The notes under the pieces are model-generated. The model did not search any database. It was not told where the DNA came from and saw only the letters and a program-made list of their open reading frames with translations. Source: Pseudomonadota bacterium (lineage in GTDB: Bacteria; Pseudomonadota; Gammaproteobacteria; Steroidobacterales; Steroidobacteraceae). Taken from it: DNA of 64,000 nt. The stretch's first letter is position 1. Every line of letters starts with the position of its first letter. Of this stretch, positions 8,466-16,223 are shown piece by piece. A program made the position numbers and the translations under genes. Location of the stretch: contig JANXUT010000002.1 in NCBI GenBank assembly GCA_025356075.1, positions 49,485 through 113,484 of the forward strand, given 5' to 3'.

Positions 8466-9944
8466 TCAGCGCCCCATCCCGATCGCCCGGCCCGCCCCGG
8501 CCGGCCGCGGCAGGCCCGCGTGCGCTTTCGCGATCGCCTCGAGCTTGCCGTAGACCAGAGGTGGCATCGGCGCCGACTTCTTCGCCTTCGTGTCGACGTT
8601 CACGAACATCTGCTCGGCGGTGGCCGCGAGCACGCCGTCACCGCGGTGCAGGCGGTGGAACACGTTGAGGCGTTTGACGTCGAGGCCGATCACCTGCGTC
8701 GTCACGTAGATGCTGTCGGCCTGGCGGACTTCCGCCGCGTAGTTGATGTGCGTCTCGACCGTGTAGAGCGCTCGCCCCGCGGCGCGGTAGGCCTCGTCGA
8801 TGCCGGCCCGGCGCCAGAGCGCATCGGAGGCATCGCCGAACACCTGCAGGTAGCGGGAATCGGTCATGTGGCCGTTGTAGTCGATCCACTCGGCGCGGAC
8901 CTCGGACTCGAGGAGGCGAAGCGGCGCCGCCGGGTCGTCCTTGCGGGAGGCACCGCGCGCGGCGGCGTCGTTGAAGAGTCGCGTCTCGAGCGCCTTGAGC
9001 GTCCCGCCCGCGCCGATGTCGAATTGCCTGAGCACCTGCTGGATCGCTACAAGATAGTCATCGCGCAGCCGCTCGAGCTCGCGGATCGAGCGGCCGTCGG
9101 CCGTCGCGCTCGTGCCCTCGACCATCTTGTCGATGAGGGAATCGGTGAGCTCCGGCGCCTCGAGCTTGGTCCACGGCCATTTGAGGCAGGGCCCGAACTG
9201 CGCCAGCATGTGGCGCATCCCCGCCTCGCCACCGGCAAGGTGGTAGATCTGGTTCGTGCCCATCGCCGCCCAGCGCAGCCCAGGGCCATAGATGATCGAC
9301 TCATCGAGCTCGCCGGTGGTCGCGATCCCGTCGTTGACCATGTGCAGGATCTCGCGCCACAGCGCTTCCTGCAGCCGGTCGGTCAGGTGGCCGGGAATCT
9401 CCTTCCGGACTTTCAGCGCATGCATGCCGATGTAGGTGTAGAAGCGCCGCGCCGCCTCGATCGCCGCATCGGAGGTCTGCTTGCCGCCGACGAGCTCGAC
9501 GAGTGGCAGGAGGTACACGGGGTTGAACGGGTGGCCGACGATGAGCCGCTCCGGGGCAACCATGTCGCGCTGCAGGTCCGAGGGCATGATGCCGGACGTG
9601 CTGGATGCGATCACGACGTCGGCGGGCGCGTGGCGGCTCACCTGCGCGAGCACGCGCTGCTTCAACTCGATCTGCTCCGGGATGTTCTCCTGGATGAAGT
9701 CGGCCTTCGCCGCCATCGCGTTCAAGTCGGTCGTGAAGCTCAGCTTCCCTTTCGGCGGCAGTGGCGCGGAGGTCAGTCGCGCAAGCGCGGGCTCCGCGTT
9801 CGCGACGGCGCCGCGTATCCAGGACTCCATCTCGGGCTTCACGTCCGCGGCGATCACGTCGATGCCGAAGTGCAGCGCGCGCGCGGCCCAGCCACCGCCG
9901 ATCACGCCCGTACCCAGAAGCCCCAAGGTCTTCACCTGCCGCAT
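8466..9944 (-). CDS. lcdH: L-carnitine dehydrogenase / betainyl-CoA thioesterase fusion
   Basis: The protein (492 residues from the ATG at 9944) fuses two enzymes. Residues 1 to about 320 form a 3-hydroxyacyl-CoA dehydrogenase-type NAD enzyme: GTGVIGGGWA is the dinucleotide motif and the acidic residue in VIAADVKP favours NAD. Residues from about 340 form a hot-dog thioesterase with WIDYNGHM. This arrangement matches LcdH-type proteins, which oxidise L-carnitine to 3-dehydrocarnitine and hydrolyse betainyl-CoA to glycine betaine. The ATG at 9944 is preferred over an in-frame GTG at 9956 because GGGAG lies 5 nt upstream of it. It heads the leftward operon with tetR, the acyl-CoA dehydrogenase and the MFS gene. 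The dehydrocarnitine cleavage enzyme that links the two activities is not in the window. Confidence 0.9.
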   Translation of the reverse strand: MRQVKTLGLLGTGVIGGGWAARALHFGIDVIAADVKPEMESWIRGAVANAEPALARLTSAPLPPKGKLSFTTDLNAMAAKADFIQENIPEQIELKQRVLAQVSRHAPADVVIASSTSGIMPSDLQRDMVAPERLIVGHPFNPVYLLPLVELVGGKQTSDAAIEAARRFYTYIGMHALKVRKEIPGHLTDRLQEALWREILHMVNDGIATTGELDESIIYGPGLRWAAMGTNQIYHLAGGEAGMRHMLAQFGPCLKWPWTKLEAPELTDSLIDKMVEGTSATADGRSIRELERLRDDYLVAIQQVLRQFDIGAGGTLKALETRLFNDAAARGASRKDDPAAPLRLLESEVRAEWIDYNGHMTDSRYLQVFGDASDALWRRAGIDEAYRAAGRALYTVETHINYAAEVRQADSIYVTTQVIGLDVKRLNVFHRLHRGDGVLAATAEQMFVNVDTKAKKSAPMPPLVYGKLEAIAKAHAGLPRPAGAGRAIGMGR

Positions 9945-9955
9945 AGCCGCTCCCA

Positions 9956-9971
9956 CGACGCACGTGCGTCG
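9956..9971. promoter_or_regulatory. Perfect 16-bp palindrome upstream of the carnitine operon, candidate TetR operator
   Basis: CGACGCACGTGCGTCG is a perfect palindrome ending 12 nt before the ATG of the carnitine dehydrogenase fusion. It is followed by an A/T-rich stretch that probably holds the promoter. A BetI-like repressor is encoded in the same operon, so autoregulation here is plausible. The operator role is inference. Confidence 0.5.
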
Positions 9972-9972
9972 G

Positions 9973-10003
9973 TTTTTTTAATCTCGAGACAATAATATAA
10001 CAC
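9973..10003 (-). promoter_or_regulatory. A/T-rich promoter region of the carnitine operon
   Basis: A run of seven T (plus strand) and the segment AATAATATAA make this the most A/T-rich stretch for several kilobases. On the minus strand it reads with TATATT and GATTAA as -10 candidates, but no convincing -35 box is visible. Its position just upstream of lcdH supports a promoter. Confidence 0.4.
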
Positions 10004-10070
10004 GGCCGCTCCGTGCCGCACGTCGTCGATAGTTTCTTTTACATTCAGTGGTTTACGGGCCAGGGACCCG

Positions 10071-10125
10071 CCCCACTCCCCGGCCGAACGGCCGGGGTGG
10101 GGAGGCTGACGGGCCGTTCGGCCCG
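10071..10125 (-). terminator. Twin GC-rich hairpins after the TonB receptor gene
   Basis: Two hairpins lie 20-75 nt past the receptor stop. The first (10110-10125) has a 6-bp stem around GTTC. The second (10071-10102) has an imperfect long stem around GAAC. Their 12-nt cores, GGCCGTTCGGCC and GGCCGAACGGCC, are exact reverse complements, so they can also pair with each other. No clear T-run follows on the minus strand, so factor-independent termination is uncertain. Confidence 0.5.
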
Positions 10126-10144
10126 CCAGCATCGAGCATCATCA

Positions 10145-12748
10145 TTAGAACTTCTGTCCGAACGCGATCGAGATCGTCCGCGGCTGTGCCGGGATGATGT
10201 ACCGCTGCTGGCAGACGCTGACCGTGCACTGCTCGAAGCGCGAGATTTGCGCGCGCTTGTCGGTTGCGTTCGAGACGTTAAGACGCCAGCTCATGCCGCT
10301 CTTCTCGATCCCAGCCGACAGGTCGAGCAGCCCGTACGCCGGCTGGTTGCCGATGTACTGCTGGTCGGCCGTCTTGAGCGCGGGCGCCGTCTGGCTCTGG
10401 TACACGAACGCCGCCTGGACGTTCGACTCCCAGCCGTCGAGATCGAAGACGTAACGCGCGACCGCGTTCGCCTTGAACTTCGGCGCGATCGGCAAGTCCG
10501 CCCCGGCCGGAGCCAACGGCGAGAACGGCGCGTTGCCCGACGCCGGGCTCAGGTCCTCGCCCGGGTACGTGCAGTCGTTGGAGCTCACCGGCTTGCCCGC
10601 CGGGTCGGTGTAGCCGCAGTAGTTGTCCTGCAGGCGCGACTGCAGCAGCTGCACGCCGGTCGAGAGGTTGAGCCCGCCGGTGACCTGCCACTCGATGTTC
10701 GACTCGATACCCTTGATCTTCGCGTTGCCGCCGTTCTGGATGATCGTCACGCTATTCGGTCCCAGGAACGAGAACTGGAAGTCGTTCCAGTTTTCCTGGA
10801 ACACCGCGCCGTTCCACCGCAAGTGATGTCCGAACCACTGCGTCTTCCAGCCCACTTCGTAGTTGGTCAGGAAGTCCGCCGCGTACGGCCCGATGCCCGG
10901 CGCCGCGGTGCGGTTGACGCCACCCGGCCGGAAGCCCTTCGAGTAGGTCGCGTACACCATCACATCCGGCGTGATCTTGTAGCTCAGGTTCACGAGCGGA
11001 ACGTGGCCGGTCTGCGAGATCTCCTTGTCGAGGTCCGTACACGGAGTGCCGCGGACGCGGACCACGCTGGATCCATAGGGCGCCACGCAATGCGACATGC
11101 CCGAACCCGTATGGGAGAAGTTCTTCGAGTACCCGTAGAAGCCGACCAGCGAGTTGTCGCTCTTGAACTGGCGCCAGCCGACGTTCGTCTGCAGCTTGTC
11201 GGTGATGTCCCAGGTGACCTGCGCGAATACCGCCTTGTCGCGGTCAATGCGCTGCTCATCCGTCAGCCAGATCGTGTTGCCGGGCGTCGAGGGAATCGAG
11301 TAGTAGTCCGAAAAGCCATTCGGGTTGCCACCGCCGTAGGGGTTCGTGAACCCGAAACCGGGCATCACGTAGTTCTCGTAGATGTCGTGCACCTGGCGCT
11401 CGATGAACGCACCGATCGTGGCCCGCACCTTGTACTGCTTCGGCGTCGAGACGCGCAGTTCGTGGCTGAACTTCTCGAAGTAGCCCTTCGAGACCACGAG
11501 CTCCTGCGGCATGATCGGCAGGCCGTTGTTGCCGACCCACGAGGCGCCGTAACCGTGCAACTTGTCGTAGAAGAACGAGTAATCGCTGTAGTCGGCGATC
11601 GAGTGCGTGTCGCGCTTCATGTACGCGCCCGCGTACACGACGTCGAGATCGGCGATCTTGCCCTCGACGGTCAGCGCCGTCTGGATCCAGCTGTCGTCGG
11701 AGTTCTCGGGACCGAAGTGCGCGAGCTGCAGGTCGCCGACGACCGGGTCGTAGCCGAAGAAGCCTTGGCTGGTGACCGACTGACCCATGACGGTCGGCGT
11801 AATCGTCCAGCTGTCGCCGAGGCCGAGCTTGAGCGACGCGCGGCCGCCCTTGGTATCGGCCGTGTTGTAGTTGTCCTTGCGATAGGCGGCGTTGCTGATC
11901 GAGCCCTTCCCGATGCTGCCGTCATTGCCGGGGTTCGACGACCACGTCGGGAAGTTGCGTACGCCGTTGATGATGCCAGCGTTCGCGTTGCTGCCGGCGA
12001 CATTGTTGATGTAGCCGCCGTCGTGCTCGACCCAGCCGACCAGGCGGACTGCCGCAACCGGAGTCAGCGGCAGGTTCACGAAGCCCTCGGCGGTCCAGCC
12101 GGCGCCACCCTTCACTATCTGGTTCGCGCTCAGGTCATAGCCCGCCGCGAACTTCGAGGGATCGGGCTTGTTGGTGATGATACGGATCGTGCCCGCCTCC
12201 GAGCTCGAGCCGTACAGGGTTCCCTGGGGACCTTCGAGCACCTCGACACGCTCTATGTCGTAGACGTGGACGTCGACGGTGCCGTCGATCGTCGTCACCG
12301 GCTGCTCGTCGAGGTACGTGCCGACGCTCGGCTGCGAGCCCGAGTGGTTCTCGTTGGCGCCGGAGACGATGCCGCGCATGTAGACGTGCGAGGACCCCGG
12401 CTGGCCGTTGCCGCCCTGGCCCTGGCCGCGGCTGTAGGAGACGCTCGGCAGGAATTTCACGTAGTCATCGAGGTTCACGACATGCAGTTCGTCGAGCTTC
12501 TCGGCACCGAGCGCGAGGATCGAGACCGGGACGTCCTGCAGGTTTTCCGCGTGCTTCTGCGCCGTGACGACGACCTCTTCGAGGGCGCCCGTCGGGTTCG
12601 TCTGCTGCGCGTAGGCAACCGGAGCTCCGGCGAGGATCGCCGAGATGGCCGAGGCCAGCGGCACGTAGCGTGGTGCCGCACGACGGTGCCGGGTGACTTC
12701 GCCACCTTGTGCACTGCGGGCTCTGGTGTTGTGTCGACTAAGAGTCAT
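10145..12748 (-). CDS. TonB-dependent outer-membrane receptor
   Basis: The 867-residue protein has a long basic leader and a signal peptide ending near PVAYAQQ. A TonB box follows (LEEVVVTAQK, about residues 56-65), then a plug domain with VLEGPQGTLYGSSSEAGTI, and a large beta-barrel ending IAFGQKF. It would import a scarce substrate across the outer membrane using TonB-ExbBD energy. The type resembles the numerous receptors of sphingomonads and related gammaproteobacteria used for organic substrates rather than classical siderophores. It follows the TPR-sulfotransferase gene by 42 bp and has a GGGGAG ribosome site. The substrate is unknown; the adjacent carnitine operon is separated from it by hairpins. 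Confidence 0.93.
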   Translation of the reverse strand: MTLSRHNTRARSAQGGEVTRHRRAAPRYVPLASAISAILAGAPVAYAQQTNPTGALEEVVVTAQKHAENLQDVPVSILALGAEKLDELHVVNLDDYVKFLPSVSYSRGQGQGGNGQPGSSHVYMRGIVSGANENHSGSQPSVGTYLDEQPVTTIDGTVDVHVYDIERVEVLEGPQGTLYGSSSEAGTIRIITNKPDPSKFAAGYDLSANQIVKGGAGWTAEGFVNLPLTPVAAVRLVGWVEHDGGYINNVAGSNANAGIINGVRNFPTWSSNPGNDGSIGKGSISNAAYRKDNYNTADTKGGRASLKLGLGDSWTITPTVMGQSVTSQGFFGYDPVVGDLQLAHFGPENSDDSWIQTALTVEGKIADLDVVYAGAYMKRDTHSIADYSDYSFFYDKLHGYGASWVGNNGLPIMPQELVVSKGYFEKFSHELRVSTPKQYKVRATIGAFIERQVHDIYENYVMPGFGFTNPYGGGNPNGFSDYYSIPSTPGNTIWLTDEQRIDRDKAVFAQVTWDITDKLQTNVGWRQFKSDNSLVGFYGYSKNFSHTGSGMSHCVAPYGSSVVRVRGTPCTDLDKEISQTGHVPLVNLSYKITPDVMVYATYSKGFRPGGVNRTAAPGIGPYAADFLTNYEVGWKTQWFGHHLRWNGAVFQENWNDFQFSFLGPNSVTIIQNGGNAKIKGIESNIEWQVTGGLNLSTGVQLLQSRLQDNYCGYTDPAGKPVSSNDCTYPGEDLSPASGNAPFSPLAPAGADLPIAPKFKANAVARYVFDLDGWESNVQAAFVYQSQTAPALKTADQQYIGNQPAYGLLDLSAGIEKSGMSWRLNVSNATDKRAQISRFEQCTVSVCQQRYIIPAQPRTISIAFGQKF

Positions 12749-12790
12749 GTCTTCGCTCCCCTGCTCGATGAATAGTAGAACTGACCGGTC

Positions 12791-14839
12791 TTAAGCGTGA
12801 GCCGCGCCCTCGGCGGGCGGCGCGAACTCCGGAACTTCGGGATACAGATCGAGTACGGGCCCCAGCGCCTCTTTCAGAGGGCCGAGCCACGGCTCGTAGT
12901 GGCGCCAGTGATCGACGCCGTCGCGGAAGATGGGCTGGCGGACCTGCTCGGAGCTCGCGGTGCGGACGGCGCGCTCGTTCTCGTAGAACTTGAGGCAGTT
13001 GTCCTCGAACGGCAGCCCGCAGTAGTCGAGCAGGCGCCGCACCTCCGTCTCGGTGTCGACGATGTTGCGCTCGTAGATGACCCGGTGGACCCGGCCGGGC
13101 AGCGCCGTATCGAAGTGCGCCATCAGCTCTACGTAGTCGCTGTAGTAGCGACCGATGTCCTCGAGCGAGTACGAGAAGCCCTGACCGCGCGCAAAGTGCT
13201 GCTTGAACCCCGAGAAGCAGCAGCCGAGCGGGTGTCGGCGCGCATCGATGATCTTGGCGTTCGGCAGGATCAGGTGGATCAGCCCGACGTACGGCCAGTT
13301 GTTCGGCATCTTGTCGACGAAGCACGGCGCCGCGGTCTTGCGCTGCACGCGGGTGCCCGCGATGTAGCGCTCGCCGAACGCCTCGAACTCCTCGCGCTTG
13401 AGGGCATCAAGAGCGTCGACGTATCGGGTCTCGCCGTCATTCCGGGCGCGACGCGCGATTTCCTCGGCGATCGCCGGGATATCGGCCAGCTCCATCGTCC
13501 CTTCGACCAGCGAGTGGCTCGACAAGATCTGCTCGAGGAGCGTGGAACCCGCGCGCGGCAGGCCGAGGATGAAGATGGGATCGGGCGCACCGGCACCCCA
13601 GCCGGCCCGCTCCGCGAAGAACTCCTTGGTCATCACCCGCTTGGTGTGCTCGATGACCTCGCGCGTATCGCGCGCCCGGTAGCGCAGCTGACGACGCCTG
13701 AGCTCGTTGCCGGTCGCGTAGTGGCTGAAGGAGTCTTCCCAGACCTTGGCGTCCTCGAGCGCCTTGCCGAGCGCGAACTCGAAGTGCAGTCGATCCTCGT
13801 CGGTGAGGTCCGTTCGCGCGAGCTGCCCTCGCATCGCCGCGACCTCGGCATCGGTGAACCGGAACGTCTTGAGGTTCGCGAGGCTCCAGTACGCCTCGCC
13901 GAGCGTGGGCTCGAGTTCGATCGACCGCCGGTAGGAGGCGATGCTCTCCTCAAGCCGACCGGCGGTCTTCAGCACGTGGCCGAAACTCATGCGGATCTTG
14001 GAGTGCTGCGGGATGTCCCTGAGGACCTTCTCGTAGATTGCGATTGCCTTGGAGAACTCGCCGAGGCTAACGAGGATCGAGGCCTGCAGGTTCCGGAAGC
14101 CCGGGTTGCGCGGCTCGCGCGCGAGAAGGCGTTCGACTTCGGCGAGCGCCTCGGCGGGCCGCGCCATGCGATTGAGCACGATCGCGAGGTTGAACCGGGC
14201 CGCGTCGAACGTCGGCGCGAGGTCGAGGCAGCAGCGCAGCAGGGCGTCCGCGTCGTGGTAGCGGCGCAGCCGCGCCGCGACTTCCGCCAGCATGCGCAGC
14301 GCCGCGACGTCGGTCGGGAACTTGAGGAGATGCGCCCTAAGCCGCGCCTCGGCAACCGGCAGCTTGTTTTCGACGAGCGCGGCGGCCGCCTCCAAGAGGC
14401 GCGGATCCTTCGTCGCGGACTTTATGAATCGCGCCCGTGCCTGGTCCGCGCCGGCATCGTCGCCGAGGACGTCGAGCAGGTCGGCGAGCGAGCGCCACGC
14501 GTCCGGGAAATCGGGCTTCAGGAGCGTCGCGCGCTTCAGCGCCACGACGCCGCCGTCGATGTTACCGGCTTCGCCGCGGGCGATGCCGAGCTCGTAGAAC
14601 ACCTGGGCCGCCTGCGGCTGCTCGCGTGCCAGCGGCTCGAGTTCCTCGAGCGCGGCGGCGGTGCTGCCCTTGCGTCGATGCCCCGCGGCGAGGATCAGTC
14701 TAGCGTAGGGGTGGCCGGGAACGGATTTGAGAATCTCGCCGGCCTGCTCGATCGCGAGGTCCGGTTGCGTCTCGAGCAGCCGCGTCGCGTGGGCGAGCGC
14801 GACATCGACCGTCCCGACCTGCTCCGAAGCGCTGCTCAA
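12791..14839 (-). CDS. TPR-repeat sulfotransferase
   Basis: The 682-residue protein carries tetratricopeptide repeats over about residues 1-390 and a PAPS-type sulfotransferase domain over about 420-670. The 5'-phosphosulfate loop is visible as FILGLPRAGSTLLEQIL. The 3'-phosphate site is near DARRHPLGCCFSGFKQHF. No signal peptide is seen, so it is probably cytosolic. The frame opens with TTG at 14839, as no in-frame ATG lies nearby, so the start is uncertain. It is the first gene of a pair with the TonB receptor, a combination seen in other TonB-receptor-rich bacteria. The acceptor that would be sulfated is unknown. Confidence 0.88.
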   Translation of the reverse strand: MSSASEQVGTVDVALAHATRLLETQPDLAIEQAGEILKSVPGHPYARLILAAGHRRKGSTAAALEELEPLAREQPQAAQVFYELGIARGEAGNIDGGVVALKRATLLKPDFPDAWRSLADLLDVLGDDAGADQARARFIKSATKDPRLLEAAAALVENKLPVAEARLRAHLLKFPTDVAALRMLAEVAARLRRYHDADALLRCCLDLAPTFDAARFNLAIVLNRMARPAEALAEVERLLAREPRNPGFRNLQASILVSLGEFSKAIAIYEKVLRDIPQHSKIRMSFGHVLKTAGRLEESIASYRRSIELEPTLGEAYWSLANLKTFRFTDAEVAAMRGQLARTDLTDEDRLHFEFALGKALEDAKVWEDSFSHYATGNELRRRQLRYRARDTREVIEHTKRVMTKEFFAERAGWGAGAPDPIFILGLPRAGSTLLEQILSSHSLVEGTMELADIPAIAEEIARRARNDGETRYVDALDALKREEFEAFGERYIAGTRVQRKTAAPCFVDKMPNNWPYVGLIHLILPNAKIIDARRHPLGCCFSGFKQHFARGQGFSYSLEDIGRYYSDYVELMAHFDTALPGRVHRVIYERNIVDTETEVRRLLDYCGLPFEDNCLKFYENERAVRTASSEQVRQPIFRDGVDHWRHYEPWLGPLKEALGPVLDLYPEVPEFAPPAEGAAHA

Positions 14840-15162
14840 GTGAAACCCATGCGCGATCCCGCCAATGGCGACAGTAGATAAGACCCCCCGGCCGCTCGAT
14901 TGTCAAATCCGCCACATGTTGGTTTTCCGCCGCAAATGCCCCGCCGTTTGTGCCGAGCAACGATGCCACGAGGGCCGGTGGACGACGCGTAACTCATTGA
15001 CCCACATCGGGACGGTCCCGTCCGCCCGGCACGAGCACCGCGGATGAACCAAGGAATCACGCAGGCAACCGCCTACAAGCTGCACGCGCGTTCAAGGGTT
15101 TCTTGCAACAGATCGGAGCATCCGCGCGGCGGCGACCGGATCCGCCCGCGACGCGCCCGGCG
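14840..15162. other. Non-coding stretch between sulfotransferase and ureohydrolase genes
   Basis: These 323 bases hold no convincing gene on either strand. The left end contains the promoter candidate for the sulfotransferase at 14878-14906. The remainder is G+C-rich with no hairpin, repeat or RNA that I can support. Confidence 0.6.
14878..14906 (-). promoter_or_regulatory. Sigma70-type promoter for the sulfotransferase-TonB receptor pair
   Basis: On the minus strand a perfect TTGACA (14906-14901) is separated by 17 bp from TCTTAT (14883-14878). The sulfotransferase start lies about 30 nt past the expected transcription start. The exact -35 match and spacing make this plausible, though the -10 is imperfect. 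Confidence 0.55.
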
Positions 15163-16152
15163 TCAGGCGGCGGCGCGCCGGCGCCGGAACTCCCCGCTCG
15201 CACCGATGAGGTTCACGATGAGTCGCCCCGCCGTGATGCACGTGATCCCGTTCGCCGCATCGAACTCGGGCGCGATCTCGACGATATCCATGCCGACGAC
15301 TCGCTGGCGCCGCCCGAGACGCGTGAGGAGCGGCGCGACCTGCTCGAAGTAGAGCCCGCCCGGCGCCGGCGCCATGACACCCGGCATCACGGTCGGGTCG
15401 AGGCCGTCGGCGTCGATCGTGATGTAGAGCGGCAGGTCAGCGGGAATCGAGGCGATGACGGGCTCGAGGCCGCCGGCGTGGACGGCGTTCGCCGTGAAGA
15501 GCCGCGAGCCATAGGTGCGCGCCGCCTCCACTTCGCCGCGGCGGGCGCTCCCAGTCGCGCGCAGCCCGATCTGCGTCATGCCCGCGATCCACGGCCTCAG
15601 GCTCGCCCAGCGCAGCGGACTCGAGTAACCGCGTCGCACGCCGCCGACTTCCTCGCGCCAATCGAGGTGCGCATCGATGTGCACGATGTAGACCTTGGTG
15701 CCCAGCACCTCGAGCGCATCGAGCACCGGAATCGTGACCCCGTGGTCGCCGCCCACGACGATGAGCTGGGCGCCGGCGGTGAGGAGGCGCTCGGCGTACC
15801 CCTGCACCCGCGTCGCGTACTCGCCGTACTCCTCGGGCCCGCGCACCGCATTGCCGCAGTCAAGCGTGCGCTCGGCGAGCACGGCGCCGAGGTTCGTGTC
15901 GAGGTCGAAGTCCCAGTGCGCCCGCCCGCCGTAGCAGGAGATGTCCGAGCGGCGGCGCACCGCATCCGGCGCCCGCGTCTGGTCGTTCGGCTGCGGATCG
16001 TGCGCGTAGGGCTCGCTGTGGGTGATGCCAAGGAGCGCGACGTCGGCCTGCCAGCGCGCAGGGTCGGTCTCGACGGCCCAGTCACCAAAGGGTCGTTCCG
16101 GTCGCGTGGTCGGCTGCATCGGGGCGGGCTCCGGGGGTGGCAGGCGGATCAT
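15163..16152 (-). CDS. Arginase/agmatinase-family ureohydrolase
   Basis: The 329-residue protein has the three metal-binding motifs of the binuclear manganese ureohydrolases: VGGDHG, HIDAHLDW and IDADGLDP. These supply the expected histidines and aspartates. The first motif is normally GGDHS, so the serine has become glycine. The family splits guanidino or formimino compounds such as agmatine, guanidinobutyrate or arginine to urea and an amine. The substrate cannot be fixed by sequence alone; agmatinase is the commonest annotation for such proteins. It stands alone, divergent from ispG with about 70 bp between the starts. Confidence 0.88.
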   Translation of the reverse strand: MIRLPPPEPAPMQPTTRPERPFGDWAVETDPARWQADVALLGITHSEPYAHDPQPNDQTRAPDAVRRRSDISCYGGRAHWDFDLDTNLGAVLAERTLDCGNAVRGPEEYGEYATRVQGYAERLLTAGAQLIVVGGDHGVTIPVLDALEVLGTKVYIVHIDAHLDWREEVGGVRRGYSSPLRWASLRPWIAGMTQIGLRATGSARRGEVEAARTYGSRLFTANAVHAGGLEPVIASIPADLPLYITIDADGLDPTVMPGVMAPAPGGLYFEQVAPLLTRLGRRQRVVGMDIVEIAPEFDAANGITCITAGRLIVNLIGASGEFRRRRAAA

Positions 16153-16223
16153 ATCGTGGCGGGCCGGCGACCCGGCGCTCGCCCGTGGGGTAAAGTCAGG
16201 GCCCCGCGCAACGTGACGACCCC

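Noticed and set aside
9956..9979. Palindrome plus T-run resembling a plus-strand intrinsic terminator
   Set aside because: No plus-strand gene ends here; both neighbours run leftward. An operator next to an A/T-rich promoter is a better reading.
6468..9995. A very long open frame (over 1100 codons) on the plus strand opposite the acyl-CoA dehydrogenase, tetR and lcdH genes
   Set aside because: The minus-strand genes have clear families. The antisense product is an Arg/Glu/Leu/Asp-rich mirror of G+C-rich codon use with no domain.
10013..12775. Long plus-strand open frame opposite the TonB receptor
   Set aside because: It is antisense to a well-supported receptor, has no recognisable motif, and is explained by high G+C at third positions.
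12797..14881. Long plus-strand open frame opposite the TPR-sulfotransferase
   Set aside because: Antisense shadow; composition biased to Arg, Glu, Leu and Val with no domain.
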